A program made the translations under genes and the position numbers. From Acanthornis magna (taxonomy: Eukaryota; Chordata; Aves; Passeriformes; Acanthizidae), in the NCBI GenBank assembly GCA_036785705.1, contig JAWUZG010000138.1:1-64000 (forward strand): a DNA stretch of 64,000 nucleotides. Reading direction: 5' to 3'. This document shows positions 32,901 to 45,974 of this stretch, one piece after another. How positions within the stretch are numbered: position 1 is the first letter of the stretch; each line of letters starts with the position of its first letter. Under the pieces are notes generated by a model. It did not search any database and was not told where the DNA came from. It was given only the letters and a program-made list of their open reading frames with translations.

Positions 32901-35900
32901 GATTGTCAGGGCCCGTACCTGTCTCTTTGAAGAGCCATCTCACACAGGTTGATGACCACTGCCGAGCGGTACTCATTGGTCATCAGGAGAAACAGCGACC
33001 TCACTTTCTCACGCTCTGGCTCTGTGTTAATGCCTGGCAGGTTTTCAAGCAAGCAGCTCAATATCCTCGGCACCTGGAGAGGATAGAGGTGAGGATGGCA
33101 CTGCCACTGGAGTGCAGCCGTGTCCTCAGCTGCCCTTCCCATTCCTCTCTGCTGCTTTCCAGTGGCTTCACATGCCCAAGCCATGTGGGTCTGTGAGGAA
33201 GGGATGGAGGGAGGGGCAAGGCCTGACAGGGCTGAAGATCAGAGCAATCCAGCCTCAGGGCACTTACATCCCTCAGCCAGGAGTCCGGGTCTTCCATGGC
33301 CGCATCCAGCATGCTCCTGGGCACCTCCTTGTCCGGGACGCTGACATCTGTCATCGCCTCGATGGCCTCGAGGACGATGTCTGTCATCTCCCTAGGCTGG
33401 AGGTATTTTCCAAAGGCCTAGAGAAGGAAGGAAGGAAGGCAGACATGTGCCACTGAGCGCTCTGATGGTGCTGCTTGGCCGGGCAGATGGTCCTTGCAGT
33501 GCTGGCAGCAGAGCCCACAGGAAAGCTGGCTGCAGTGCCTGCAGTCTCTGCTTGGGAGAGGGTGAGGAGACAGGGCCCTCCACACTGGGGAGCAGGGCTC
33601 ATGGGCATGGGGTGCTGGCCCTACAGAGAACCAGGGGGGTCCAGGAGGGCTGGAGCTCCTGCTGGGGCTGGAGCTGCTGCTGGGACACAGGAGCACAGCC
33701 CGTGTGTTGTCCCTGCTCAGGGATGGCAGGAACTGCTTGTCTGGGCAGTGAGACCCCACCAGCCCCGCTGATTCTAGGTGCCTTTGCTCACACAAGTGCC
33801 CTGCTGATGCAACAGAAAAAAGCCCCAGCAAGGGGGGAGCTCATCACCTGGGTACAGTCCTTGGTGCTCAGGGAACACATTGAGGAGATGGTCACAGTTT
33901 CCAAAATGAGTTGGCTTGACCTGTCCTTTGGCCTTGACTTGCCTGAACAGCAGGGCAAACACAGAAGAGTCAGTAAGACAAGAGCTGCTTTGCCAGCAAG
34001 CTCATCAAACCACCCTGAGATCTGCTTGCAAGGCAGCAGCACAGAATCAGTCAGGAGTTCTGTAGGGCATCAGGAATAGTTCTTGCTACAGGCAAGAGGG
34101 AGCAGCCAGTGTGCTGAATTTGCTCTTCTCGAACGGGGAAGGCTTAGGACCTGGCTTTGGGACCTGGGAGTCAATTGTAGCTTTGGCTGTGGGGGCCACA
34201 AGGCAGCAGGGTTCAAGGTCCTGAAAGGAAGGGGAGGAAGGAGAGCAGTAACAAACAGATCCTGGACTTGGGGTGAGCACTCAGCTTCTGCAGTATAGTG
34301 ACAGCTGGGATGCTATGGGAAGCAGCTGGGAGGGGCAAAGGAGGTCAGGAAGCAGATCTTTCAAGAGAGGTCTGTGTGCACAGGGATAAAGGCCACAGCT
34401 ACTCTTGTTTTTAACTCACAGATGAATAAGGCAAGGGAAAAAAGAGCATGGAAAGCTGGAGAGCTTGTTTTGTCCTTGGCATATCGCATGAGAATGAGAC
34501 GTCCCAGCAGCTTTCCTAAGATCGGCATTGGGATGTCTGCAGGGCAGACAGGCCCAGAACTGTCTCTTCTGAGGTTGAGAGAAGCCTGGATGAGGGAGGC
34601 ATGAGAAGAAGGGCTAAGAGAAGGAAGTTGGTGCTGAAGACATATACCCAAGAGTACGCCCAGGGCTGGATTCCTGATGAACCTGGGCTTTGCAGGGCTC
34701 TCTGGCCCCATCTCTCAAAGCAACCAGCCGGGCAGCAGCCCTGGCATGGAGAGTGGCAGGAAGGGGGGATTGCCATGGCTGGAGGGTGCCTGGTCCTTAC
34801 CTTCAGAGAGCAATAGCTGGGCAGCAAACTGGTCAGGACATCAATCCTCCCTACAGCCCTTTCCCGCACAGCTTCTCTCCTAGATCTGGTGAAGTCCAGC
34901 AGCAGCTGGGACAAGAGAAGCCACTGGTGAGCCCCAGAGCAGACACCCTCCAGGCTGAGCAACAGCTCTGGAGCCCTCATTCTGCTTGTGCCAGACCTCC
35001 AGCATGTCCTGCAGCTCCTTGCTGACACGGGAGACAGGAAAGCCAAGCACCATTGTCCTCAGCATTGTGTCCATGGATTTCAGGGTCTGCAAAGAGGACA
35101 GACAGCAGTGGCTGTGATTCTGCTGCTCCTTCCCCCACAGCCAGGACACTGATCTGAACTCTCAGTGCCACAGGAGGACACCTGAACTGCCCAGGAGAGA
35201 CACAGGGACCCAGCAACTGCTGGGGACAGAGCAGCCTGTGGCACAGGACACAGCCAGGCCCATGGCAAGGGGACTGAGCCACACGGGTGGGAAAGCCACA
35301 CCAAGACCTCACCGTGCCTCAGATCTCTGCTCATGGGGCAGCACAGGGTGAGCAGGGAGCAGCCCAGAGGGGCTGGAGGCTCCTGGAGCTCATCCAGCAC
35401 TTACCTTGACGTAGAGGGAAGCCGTCCTGTATGGCATTTGCTTTTCTGGGGGAAGCCAGAAGACACTTGAGAAACATGCCGACAGGAGGCTTTTGGTTTT
35501 GCCCTCCAGCACGTTCTCCACCAAGCTGCAAGCACAGAGGAGGGACAGTTGGACACTGGCGCTAGGAGCAGCCCCTCAAGGCCTCATGCAGATGGCATTA
35601 CAGCTCTGGGGCAGGGGGCCCACCTTAATTCTTCAATGGCAAGCATGGCCAGATGCCGGACCCCTAAGGTCAGACGGTCCCTTGGCTCTTTTTCCAGGAT
35701 CTCCTGCAGAACACAACCAGGATGGGACCTGGCAGCTGCCAGCACCCAGTGCCTCGAGTCCCTGACCAACCCAAGCACTGTCCACACAGCGTGCCAGTGC
35801 CAGGGGTGCTGGGCCCCATTGCCAGAACTCCAGGTGTCCCCTCACCTGGATATTCTCTGCCACTTGGCATGTTTGGCAGAACAAATCCAGGCCCTGGGTC

Positions 35901-36791
35901 AAGCCACGTTTCGAGGCGGTTTTGCAGACGATGTAGACGCTCTTCAGAAACGTGGCCTTGTAGGTCTCCTGGCAGCCGGGGGACAGAGACACAAACAGGG
36001 AGTGTGGGAGGGCAGGCACAGCCAGTGGCACTGGAGCACTGGGGGTGCAGTGCCCTGGGAGAAAGGCAGCTCTGCCCAGCCAGCACCCCTCCACAGCCCA
36101 GCAAAGCCCCTGCCGGCAAACGCCAGCACAGCCGCTGTCCAACTGGCCACAGCTACCTTGTTGAGGTTGGACACAAAGGCCACAATGAAATCCACAGCAT
36201 CCTCTGTCTCTTCGTACACAGGCAACCAGCTGGCATCTAGCAGAGGGGAAGAGCAGGGAGGGCTGCAGAGGCTCTGGCCACAGGAGAGAGCCAAAGAGAC
36301 CTACCCTCCACCCAGCCCCGTGCCCGCTCCCCTGGCACAGCCTTTGAGCAGCAGAGGAGCTGCCCTGCTGGAGCTGGGAAGGCCCCAGTGGCCTGGGCTG
36401 AGGAGCATGCTGCCAGATGGGCAGCAAAGGTCCGGAGTCCCACTGCCCCTCACTGCCCATGCCCTGGAGCCCCTCTGCTCTGCTTTTTCTTGGCACAGGC
36501 TGTGCTGGGGCTGGCATCCAGCCCTCAGCTACCCTGCCATTCAGGCAACACCGTGCCTGTCCCCCAGGACAGGTCAGTGCCAGGAAAATGTGATCCTGGC
36601 TTGGTGCAGGGTGTGCTGGTGGGCCCCAGCCCTGCTCAGCCCCACGGGGCCCCCCTCTCACCAAGCTGCAGCGGCTGCATCGTGGTCGTGTCATAGACAG
36701 AGAACTGCCGGGGATTTAAAGAGCTGCTGTCCTGGGAAGAGCTCTCCTCCTCCCAGGCCTCCATGGGGGAGGCAGGGGGTCTCTTCTCCAT
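29960..36791 (-). CDS. MROH family protein, gene C, 19 exons, complete
   Basis: Full copy with the exon plan of gene B: 36662-36791, 36157-36236, 35846-35968, 35624-35703, 35405-35525, 34997-35086, 34801-34905, 34420-34585, 33848-34014 (uncertain), 33268-33417, 32919-33073, 32463-32598, 32251-32385, 31869-32045, 31487-31642, 30913-31014, 30510-30612, 30172-30231, 29960-30096. All exons apart from candidate exon 9 keep gene B's length, so I see no frameshift. Differences from B include Q to R in exon 1 (NPRQF), M to T in exon 14 (KVVTVC), and a substitution in exon 9 that adds 9 bases and keeps the frame. The AATAAA cluster of the 3' flank lies at 29835-29857. Role, as for gene B, can only be given as a HEAT-repeat protein of unknown biochemical function. 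Confidence 0.85.
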
Positions 36792-37214
36792 GCTGTCGGA
36801 CAGACAGTATGGGGGATGATGGGGTGGGTGTTGGGGTGGGGTCGTGGGAAGCTTTGGGAAAACACTGTGGAGAAATAATTCAGCCGCACAGGGCCGCCAG
36901 GAATGGTGGGGCAAGACACGAGCTGCGCTCAGGGACTCCTGCTCAGCTCCAGGCTCCTGCCTGTCACCAGCCACTGTGGGCAGCAAGCAGGCTGGCCACA
37001 CGTGCTGCACTGCGGTGTCACAAAGGGCCCCACTGTGACACAGCACCTGCCTCTAGCCATTGAAGCGGCTCCGCCCCTCATGCTGCCTCCCCTCCCAGGC
37101 TGCTCCGGCTCCTCAGAGGGAGCAGCCCTGCCCTGGGAGGACCCTGGGGGTCTGAGTGCCTGGGACCGCCCCTGGGTCTGGGGAAAGGAGTGCCCAGGGC
37201 TCAGGATCCGCCCA

Positions 37215-37615
37215 CCTTTCCTCAATCTTCTGGTCCCTTATCTGTATTATTGGTTCTCTTGAATTGTACCCCTCCCTCTTCTGTTCTTATCGGTGATGTA
37301 CCCTTATCTCCTCCCTTTGTCTCTCCCCTGACTGGTTAGCCCTGTCCCTGCGGAAGCGGCTGTCACAGGGGCAGGCTGGGATTCTTCCCTTCCCTCGGGG
37401 GGCAGGGTGGAGATTCCTTCGCTCCTGTCCCTGCGGGGGCAGGGAGGGGATTCCTCCTTCCCTGTCCCTCGTGGGGCGAGGACCTTTGTCCTTCCCTTCT
37501 CTCCCTCCCCAACACCTCTAGCCCGGACCTATCATAAACGGGAGCAAGGGGAGGACAACCCCCTCCTGCGAACCCTTCGTCTCCTCGTCGTCTTCTCTAT
37601 TTTTATTCGATTACA
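37215..37615 (+). mobile_element. C/T-rich LTR-like block, unit 3
   Basis: Same block as in unit 1. It carries the ATTATTGG variant shared with unit 1, against ATCATTGG in units 2 and 4. Confidence 0.35.
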
Positions 37616-37838
37616 GCAAGCGATGGCTCCCAGGGCTTGTTGACATGGAACCTGTCCCCAGCAAGGGGTCCCAGTGACCCAGCGCCCAGGCAGGACTGAC
37701 ACAGGGCTCAGTCCCAGGCACCCAGAGTGCCTCCAGACCCCACTTCTCCCTCAAGTGGGGCACAAGGTGGGCATGGTGAGCCACAAGGGTGGGAAAGCCA
37801 CACCAAGACCTCACCCTGCCTCAGATCTCTGGTCATGG

Positions 37839-38459
37839 TGTCACCAAAACTGTGGGAAAAACAAAAACCCTCCAACAACATTTTTAATCTTAGAGAGTCA
37901 AGGCGTTACTTTATTATCTGGCCAGGATGCTGTTCTGGCCAGGCTGTGCCACAGAAATCATCTCATCCACACATAGCCTGGGTGTGCAGAGAGAATCATT
38001 CCATGATGCACAGTTTTACAGGATTTTCCCCCAAATTTTATACAGTCAAAACCCATAGAGATGCATTGTTTCAAAGGTCATTGGTCCAGAGTTGAGCAAC
38101 CCCCGGTGTTCAGTTTCCACTGGATGCGAATCCCCCTGGCCTCCAATGTAAATTAGATCTTCATTTTTCAAATTGCTTATCAGTCCTTTCCCGGCGAGAT
38201 GTCTTCAGCTCTGTCAGAGGTGCTCTGGGGCGGATGTTTGTAGATGGCCACCGATGTTCTGTTAATGTTCCATCGATGGCCTTTATCTGTCTGGGTATCT
38301 TTGGCTACTCCCAGTCTGTAGATATGTTGAGTTCATCCGACCTCACCTGGCAGAACAATGTCCTGAAAAGAAACTTAAAATTCCTTTTCCCGGGGTAAAG
38401 ACAAACAAAGTCTTTGACTAAAGTTATACAAAATTTTTAAATTGGTCTATTTTCCAACA
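37839..38459 (-). mobile_element. Solo LTR of an endogenous retrovirus, unit 3
   Basis: Same insertion as in unit 2 with the same flanks. It is two bases shorter (one C and one G missing). Confidence 0.72.
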
Positions 38460-38531
38460 AAGGGGCAGCACAGGGTGAGCAGGGAGCAGCCCAGAGGGGC
38501 TGGAGGCTCCTGCAGCTCATCCAGCACTTAC

Positions 38532-38891
38532 CTTGACGTAGAGGGAAGCCGTCCTGTACGGCATTTGCTTTTCTGGGGGAAGCCAGAAGACACTTGAGAA
38601 ACATGCTGACAGGAGGCTTTTAGTTTTGCCCTCCAGCACGTTCCCCGCCAAGCTGCAAGCACAGAGGAGGGACAGTTGGGGACACTGGCGCTAGGAGCAG
38701 CCCCTCAAGGCCTCATGCAGGGGACCCACAAGGGATGGGCAGATCCCCCCCCAGAACACTCGCTATCCCCTCACCTTGATTTCCTCTGCCAGACTGTGTG
38801 TGTGGCAGAATAAATCCAGGCCCTGGGACAAGCCACGATTCCAAGTCGTTCTGGAATGGTGCAGCAGCAGCCAAGCCAGCTCATGGGGCAG
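38532..38891 (-). pseudogene. Duplicated MROH exons 5' and 3' upstream of gene C
   Basis: Same broken exon pair as upstream of gene B. The exon 5 copy has a G to A change on the plus strand in the run before GTTTTGCCCTCC, and the exon 3 copy has CCACGATT for CCATGATT. Confidence 0.68.
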
Positions 38892-38909
38892 CTGCAGGGT
38901 GGGACGACA

Positions 38910-41800
38910 CGGACTCCCCTTGGGCATCCCAGCTGCTCTCAGCCCCCCTGGTCAGGGACAGGGGCATCTGTCCCTGGAGGGACCTTTTCCCGTGCAATGG
39001 TATTTACCGATTGAAGAAAAGTTCAAGCAGAAAAACACCTTTTGCTCTCAGCCCTTCTCAATCCCATTGCCCGCTCCTGGAGAGGTTTGGATATTTATTA
39101 GCAGTGACTTCAAGTGCATCATCAAGTGCTGCTCCATTCCAAGGCCAGACTGGGCTGTAGGGCTGATTTACTCGGGGGGAGGTTAGGCAGCAGAACCTGT
39201 GGTACCTCTACATTAGAGCCTTAAAATCACAAGCAGTAATTCAGGGGTCAGAAAAGCCACAGCTCTCTTTAGGGTCTCGACCCTGACATGGGGGAGCACA
39301 TGCAGGAGACGATTTTACTGCTACCACTAATAACAGCAGCATTACTAAACCCATTCAAAACAATTACTGTTGGAGTTAGAGAAAAATAATGAAGTAGGTA
39401 AATAATGTACAGGGTGCCTGCAAAATAAAGAGGGAGAGAGGGCCTGTCTAAAACCCTGTCAACTGTGACTGCTCTGAAGCAGCTCCCAGAGCCTGCAGCC
39501 GTCTTCAGTTAGTTGCACATTATTTAATTGGTTTCAAGTGATTTTCTGGACTGCTAATCACCATGCTGTAATTAAAAACCTGGGCAGCATGGTGAGTGCT
39601 ATAGCACATTAGAGATGTTAAACTCCTGAGAATTCCTGTGATAGGGATGGCTGCTCCCCTAGCCTGGAGTGTGAAACACCCAGAGAGGAGTTGTGTGCAG
39701 GCGGGTGAAGCAGAGGGATGCAGGGCAAGGGGCCACCAGCATGCTGTGGAATCAATGTGGAATATTTATACACATCCTGAGAAACATCCACTGCTCACGG
39801 AAATACAGATTTTGAAAAGTCATGAATTTTGGAAGGGACAGAAGTTCTCCTTCTTCCAGGCATAGGCTGTCTCACTAAAAAGAGGTGGGGGGGAAGGAAA
39901 AATGAAGTTTTGCTTCACAGTTTGAGTTTTTAAATTACTCATTAAATGGTTTGTGGTCTCCAAGATCCTCACTGTGTAATGAATCCTTTTAATTTTTCTC
40001 AAGACCAGCTGCTATGTGGAATAAAGCCCAGCCATGCTTTCACCCCAGTGCGTACAGGATAGTGGTGGGAGAAAACGTCACTTAACAATAAAGAAAAAAA
40101 AAGGCCAGTAACTCATTCCAGCATTGTTTTTGATAAGTTTTCCCAAGCACCAGTTTTTGCTCAAGAAGCCCAAACAGAAGCAAGTTCACAAGTGTCAGAG
40201 GTGTTACATCTCCCTGGGCTGGTTTTTTCCTCAGAAGCTTTTCCCAAGCGATTCACTTTCTGCAAACGCTCTGCTCAAGAAGTCTCAATCACAACAAGTC
40301 CCACGTGGCCTCAAATGAAGGATTATCTCTCATCTAATCTTGTTCCAGGCCCTTCTTCATGGTGTCCTGGTCACAGCCAGGCACCTACATGCTATAATGT
40401 GTATCACCAAACCAGAAACCACACGTTGCATATATGTCTCAAGCCAGAAAAAAATCCCATTGAATTCCAAAGCAGATGCTCAGTCCAGAGACTCCACCCA
40501 TCCCAGATGAGCACACCAAAGGCCCAGCCCTGCCCTTGCAGCATCCCCCCAGACTGTGCTGCTTTGGAGATAGCAAGGTGCTAAGAGAACAGTTGTGCCC
40601 TGCTTGATCAGGGTTAACACGCAGGATTGTGGTGAGCAGCGTGAAGAAGGGATAGAGATTGCAAGCTCTGATGGATCCTGGAGAACACCTCTTCCCTCAA
40701 AAGGCACCATCAGAGCAGCTTCATCTGCTTCAAGACTTTCTGCAACATGATCCTAAAACCACAGCGCTCCATCCCATGGCTTTCTGCTGCACAACTCATT
40801 TTCCGCAAAGCTCATTTTCTTAGCCACATCATATTTGAAAGATTTATTTCATCCCAAATTCAGAGGCTGAGGAAAAAGAGAGATTGAGGACGGGACAGCA
40901 AATTGTCAAAAGCACAAATGGCACAATGCAACACCCCTAGGAGGGGCAGAAATAAAAAAAAAAAAAAACAAAAAAAACAAAAACACTTTAAAGGAGATTA
41001 AAATGAATAAGAAGGACATTGAACTGGAAAAAATGGGGTGACATGCTCAGAGGATAGAGTCATGAATCCAAAAGGATAACACATCCTCTCAGGATGGAAC
41101 ACTTTCTCACTGATGACCTCACTTCATCTGGCCACCATTGTTTCTGTAAAAGGTGTGAATGCATCTGATCTCTCCTTAAAACTTAAGCAGGTGCCCATAT
41201 TGATGATTCAAATGTGAGTCCCACGGGCACAAAACAACCAAAAGATTTTGCACACAAACAAACTCAGAGCTGCACATGCCTTTGTGGAAATATTTGTAAT
41301 GGGGGAAGAACATTTCAAGCACCCGAAATCTTGAGTGGTCCTCCAAAATGTTCCAACAGTTGCAGTTGATGTATATTGAAATTGGACATTTGCATCTTCT
41401 CCAGCCAAGTCTGGTGCTCCCTCCATGATAAATGCAATTGATTTTTACATTCAAACTATTTTAGTAACTTGCACTCATCATCATTACAATCACAGATCAG
41501 GATTGCTGTACTTCACGCTAGAAGACCCAAATGCCTTGCAATTAATTTTGTCTTTTTCTTCTCCAGCAGACTTTTCCTTCAGGCCTCCAGAAATACTTCA
41601 GTTGTTCCCCAAATGTGAAAGCAATGTTTACACCACTCTGCTAACGAGAACACTTCCTTTACAATATCACTGCTGAATAACTTTCCCCTGGCTCGTGCAC
41701 ACACTCCTAGCCATGAGCTAATTCACTCCAAAATCTTTCAAGGCTGCGCCTTTTTCCCTAGAGTTCCCAAGTTCAGGCTGAGCTTGGTTCTGTAGCAAAC
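38910..41800. other. Region without a recognisable gene, unit 3
   Basis: Counterpart of the unit 1 stretch. The A-rich tract is at about 40950-40987. Confidence 0.6.
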
Positions 41801-41938
41801 CTGCACGGTTTGATGTTCTTACAGACCCGCACTGGCTTTCCTCCAGAAGCGGATTGCTTCTCTCAGCTTCTCTCATCGTTTGGAAAGACATTCACACCCT
41901 TTTCTCCTCGCACCCGGGAACGCTCAGCAGCTCCCTGG

Positions 41939-43059
41939 GAAGAACAGGGCTGTGCATCAGGGATGGATCTGCTCCAGAAGCCAAGCAAGGCGCTGGCCTT
42001 GGCAATTGCCAGAGCCTGGGAGCTGTGCGGTTCCCGGCAGCTGGAGCAGCTCAGCCCGGAGCCCCGAGCGGCGGCCGAGCCCTGCTGCCCCACGGCGCTG
42101 CCGGCCCGCTGCGGCTGCTCTGGGCAGGGCTGCCCGGGGAGCTGCGTGCCTGCCCCGGCCGTGCCCGGGGAGCGCGGGGCTCTGGGGGCAGCTGCCCGGG
42201 CAGGGGCTGAGCTCGGGCACCTCTTGGGCCACGGGCTGCTTGCGGAGCGGCCTCGGCTCCTGCGGCAGCCCCGGCCCTGCAGCCGCAGCCCTGGCCCTGC
42301 AGCATCGCATGCGCCGGTGCCATGCACTCTGTGCCAGCGACAGCACCGTCCCTGCAGCCACCTCCAGGCACTGCCACCCGCGGGACCCACGGCCCCTGGC
42401 ACCAGCACCCTCCAAGCCCCCCGGGCCCTGCCCAGCACAGCCTGCGCTGTCCTCTCCAGGTGCCACCAGAGTGGCCACAGGGGCTGGTGGCCTCTGCCAG
42501 CAGCAGCAATCGGGGCAGGGCCAGCACCACCTCGCTGGCCGTGGCTCTCTTGAAAAACGGCACAGGGCAATGCAATGCAGGGAGGCAGCAAATCCCAGAG
42601 CCGCTGGAGGCTCCAAGCCTTAACCATCAGCCCGTGCTGCTGCAGAAGCTGCTCCCCACATGCTGGCTCCAGCAATTCCCAAGGCTCTCATGGCCTTCAG
42701 AGCACGGAAAGGGATTTCACATCCCTGCAGCCTGATGCTGCCTCTGGGGCCAGCAGTCCCTTTGGCTGCAGCAGGAGGGCTGGCAGAAAGTTTCCTGCCG
42801 GCTTTGGTGTCATTGCTGCAGGGGCCACTCCTGTCAGAGCCCCTCTCTGCTGGTGACAGTTTTGCTCTTGGGGACACGGCTCTGCCCCAGCCCAGGAGCA
42901 CGAGCAGTGCCCAGTGCCAGGAGCAGTGTCAGTGGCACTGCCCTGTGCACAAGGACCCCCAGCCCTGGGGCACCCGTGCCAGCACCCCGGGAAACTCCAG
43001 CCCCAGGAACCCAGAGCAACCTGAAACTACTCCTCTGTGCCCAAAGGAATTGCAAAGAA
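41939..43059. other. GC-rich block with open frames on both strands, unit 3
   Basis: Counterpart of the unit 1 block. Confidence 0.45.
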
Positions 43060-43081
43060 GGTTGGGGTCTGTGAAACATGG

Positions 43082-44199
43082 ACCATTTATTTAGAGAAGA
43101 GCAGCAACAACAACAACCAACTACAGAAAATATTTACAATATAAGAATCTTTATAACAACAACCATCTATAGAACATATTTAGAGTATCAAGTTCTATCT
43201 CAAAACTGGAATCTAATCAACGGATTTACAAAAAATCCTAACAACAGCTGTGAAGAACGAAGCTTCACGTTGTATAATTTTAACTTTTTATTACTAGAAA
43301 ACAATTAACAATAGGGGATGCCCACAGAGCAAAGAGACAGCGCAGGCTGCTCGGCTGCTCTGACCAGGGGCACACCGCCCAGAGCACTTGCAGCCCTTCT
43401 TATTTCCTTCGAGTGCCAGTCAAGGTGCTTAGGTACATTTGGATACTTGACACCAATCGGGGGTGCAGACTTCCTCAGCCCGCCCGCTGTGTCCGCCCAT
43501 CTGGGGCGCTCTGTCCAGACCCCACTCCATGGGGCATGCTCGCTGATGGAGCTGGGCCGTATATAAAGTATCTGAAAAAATTAGGTAAGTGTTAAATAAG
43601 GTAACTAATTTGATACAGTCCTGTGAGGCACAGGTCACTCTCGCGTAAGATGCTGAACATGCTTAAATGGTGGCAGTTGAGCGTCTTGCAGGATCGGGCC
43701 CTTTACATTTTTAAATAACCTTACAGGAAAGACAAACAATTTCTTCATCTTATAAAATAATACTTTTCATAGTAGTGCAAAGCCTCATGTAAAAATGTAA
43801 TTAGACTAGATGTAATGGAATGGAATTCCCTGACTGACGCCCTTGACTGACATTTTCCGCTGAGCTTTCTAGAAGCTCTGCCCCGCTGGCCATCTTGCCC
43901 CATTCTTTTTAAAAGGGTTATGTTCTATTCTCTGAAGAACATTATTCAACAAGAGCTACAAAAAGTACAAAGAGTAAAAACAACCATCAAAACTGACCAA
44001 CCATCAAACTCCTTACAAACGTTTCATAATTAACCAACTAACCAAACATCCATCATTAACTACTTAACCGGACATTCATAATGAACCAATTAACACTCAA
44101 AAACTCCTATAACTCATTCATTAAGCAACCTCTATATGAAAATCAATCTTCTTTTTAGTCCATTTATAACAACAACTAACAGAACATATGTACAGGAAG
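43082..44199. repeat. AT-rich stretch with three related segments, unit 3
   Basis: Counterpart of the unit 1 stretch. Confidence 0.5.
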
Positions 44200-44583
44200 G
44201 TGTGTCCATCCTCTCCATCAGTCCTGGAAGAAAAGGAAGCAGCAGGGGCACTCCAGGCCAGCCCTGAAGGCTGTTCCCTGTGCTGCCCAGGTGGCACACA
44301 CTGGCAGAGCAGAACTCTGAGCCGGGCTGAAGCTGGGACCCTGGCCCTGGGTACTGAGACAGGGCTGGTGTGGCCCAAAGCAAATGCAGGGCAGGCTAGG
44401 GGTCGTGCTTGTGACAGCCACCAGAATCCAGGGCCCCCCAGGGCACCGTGTCCCTGAGTGAGACCACCCAGCCCCAGTCCCAGCGTGGTGGCATTCTTCC
44501 TAATGTTGGACCTTGCCCCCAACCGGCCATGTCCTGGCATCCTATCCCTGGCTGTCTGGGAGAAGAGGCTGACCCCACCTGGC

Positions 44584-44859
44584 CCTTCCCTCCTGTCAGG
44601 GAGTTGTAAAGAGTGGTGAGGTCATCCCTGAGCCTCCTTTTCTCCAGGCTAAACACCCCCAGCTCTCTCAGACACTCCTCATAGGACATGCATTCCAGAC
44701 CCTTCACCAGCTTCGTTGCCCTTCTCTGGATTTGCTCGAGCACCTCAATGTCCTTCCTGAACTGAGGGGCCCAGAACTGGACACAGCACGTGGGTCCTCT
44801 CACAGACCTACGCAGGGTCTTGGGGACTTCCAGTGACACCAGCGTTAATGCAAGAGGAG
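44584..44859 (-). mobile_element. CR1-type LINE ORF2 tail fragment, unit 3
   Basis: Counterpart of the unit 1 fragment. Confidence 0.65.
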
Positions 44860-45248
44860 CTTCCTGTTGGTGCAGAGCAGCCAGGCTTCCTGAAGGGCCC
44901 TGGGCAGCTCTGCAGGGATGGTGAGCTGCTGGGGGATGCTGAGTCCCAGGGCAGTAGGAGGGAGCAGCCAGCCATGGAAAGCAGCACTGGTTCCTCCCCA
45001 AGGTGCCCCGGCTGCCCATTCCTTCTCTCTGCTCAGATCCTCTGCTGTTTTTCCCAGCGCCTGGAGATGGCATCACCTCCTCATTGTTCGGGATTGATCT
45101 GGAGCAATTCTGGGGTCTGGCAATGTCTCTGGGTGAGCTTCTGGGCTTGTGGTGACCACCACACAGGAGTTGCTGACTGCCCCCCCTGGGGTTGGGGGAT
45201 GAAATGGTCACAGGGTGGGGCAACGTGGGGGACACGGGGATAGCTTTG

Positions 45249-45605
45249 TCTAGAGAAGAGAAAGTTTTGGAGTGAACTAAACGCCCCTGCCAGTGCCTGA
45301 AGAGGCTCCAAGAAGGCTAGAGAAGGACTTTGGACAAGGGCCTGGAGTAACAGGACAAGGGTTAATGGTTTCCCACTGGCAGAGAGGAGGATTAGATGGG
45401 ATATTGGGAAGGAATTCTTCCCTGGGAGGGTGGGGAGGCCCCGGCACAGGTTGTCCAGAGAAGCTGTGGCTGCCCCATCCCTGAAACCACCCAGACTGGG
45501 TGCAGCTTGGAGCAACCTGGGATAGCGGACGTTGTCCCTGCCTGCGGCAGGGGCCTTGGAACTAAATGATCTTTAAGGTGCCTTCCTGCCCAAACCCTTC
45601 TGTGA
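45249..45605 (+). mobile_element. CR1 LINE 3' end fragment, unit 3
   Basis: Counterpart of the unit 1 fragment. Confidence 0.75.
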
Positions 45606-45850
45606 GAAAAACCTCAGGCAGGAAGGGCGAGGCAGCTGCAGCAGCCCTTGAAAGTGTGAGAACTCTTGGGTTTTCCTAGGGAAAGCCTCAGCAAGAGACC
45701 AACCTGCCAAACAAGCCTCAGGCCAGGTGCTCTGAGGAGGAAGCATCCCATTGCCTGTGAGACAGGCCAAGAAGGACACGGTCTACTCAGCATGCTCAGG
45801 GCACTACAAATCTAAAGGATACCACGGGCTTGGATGTATTTTTACTAACT

Positions 45851-45873
45851 TTTATTAATTAATTTATTTTATT
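45851..45873 (-). terminator. Cluster of AATAAA poly(A) signals, gene D
   Basis: Counterpart of the gene B cluster, at the same distance past the stop of gene D. The T-rich run beyond it differs slightly in length from unit 1. Confidence 0.6.
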
Positions 45874-45974
45874 TTACTTACTATTTTTTACTATTTACTA
45901 TTTTTTTACTATCTTATTTACTATTTTTTTTACTATTTACTATTAATCTACAGAATGCTGCACCTCTGCTGGCC

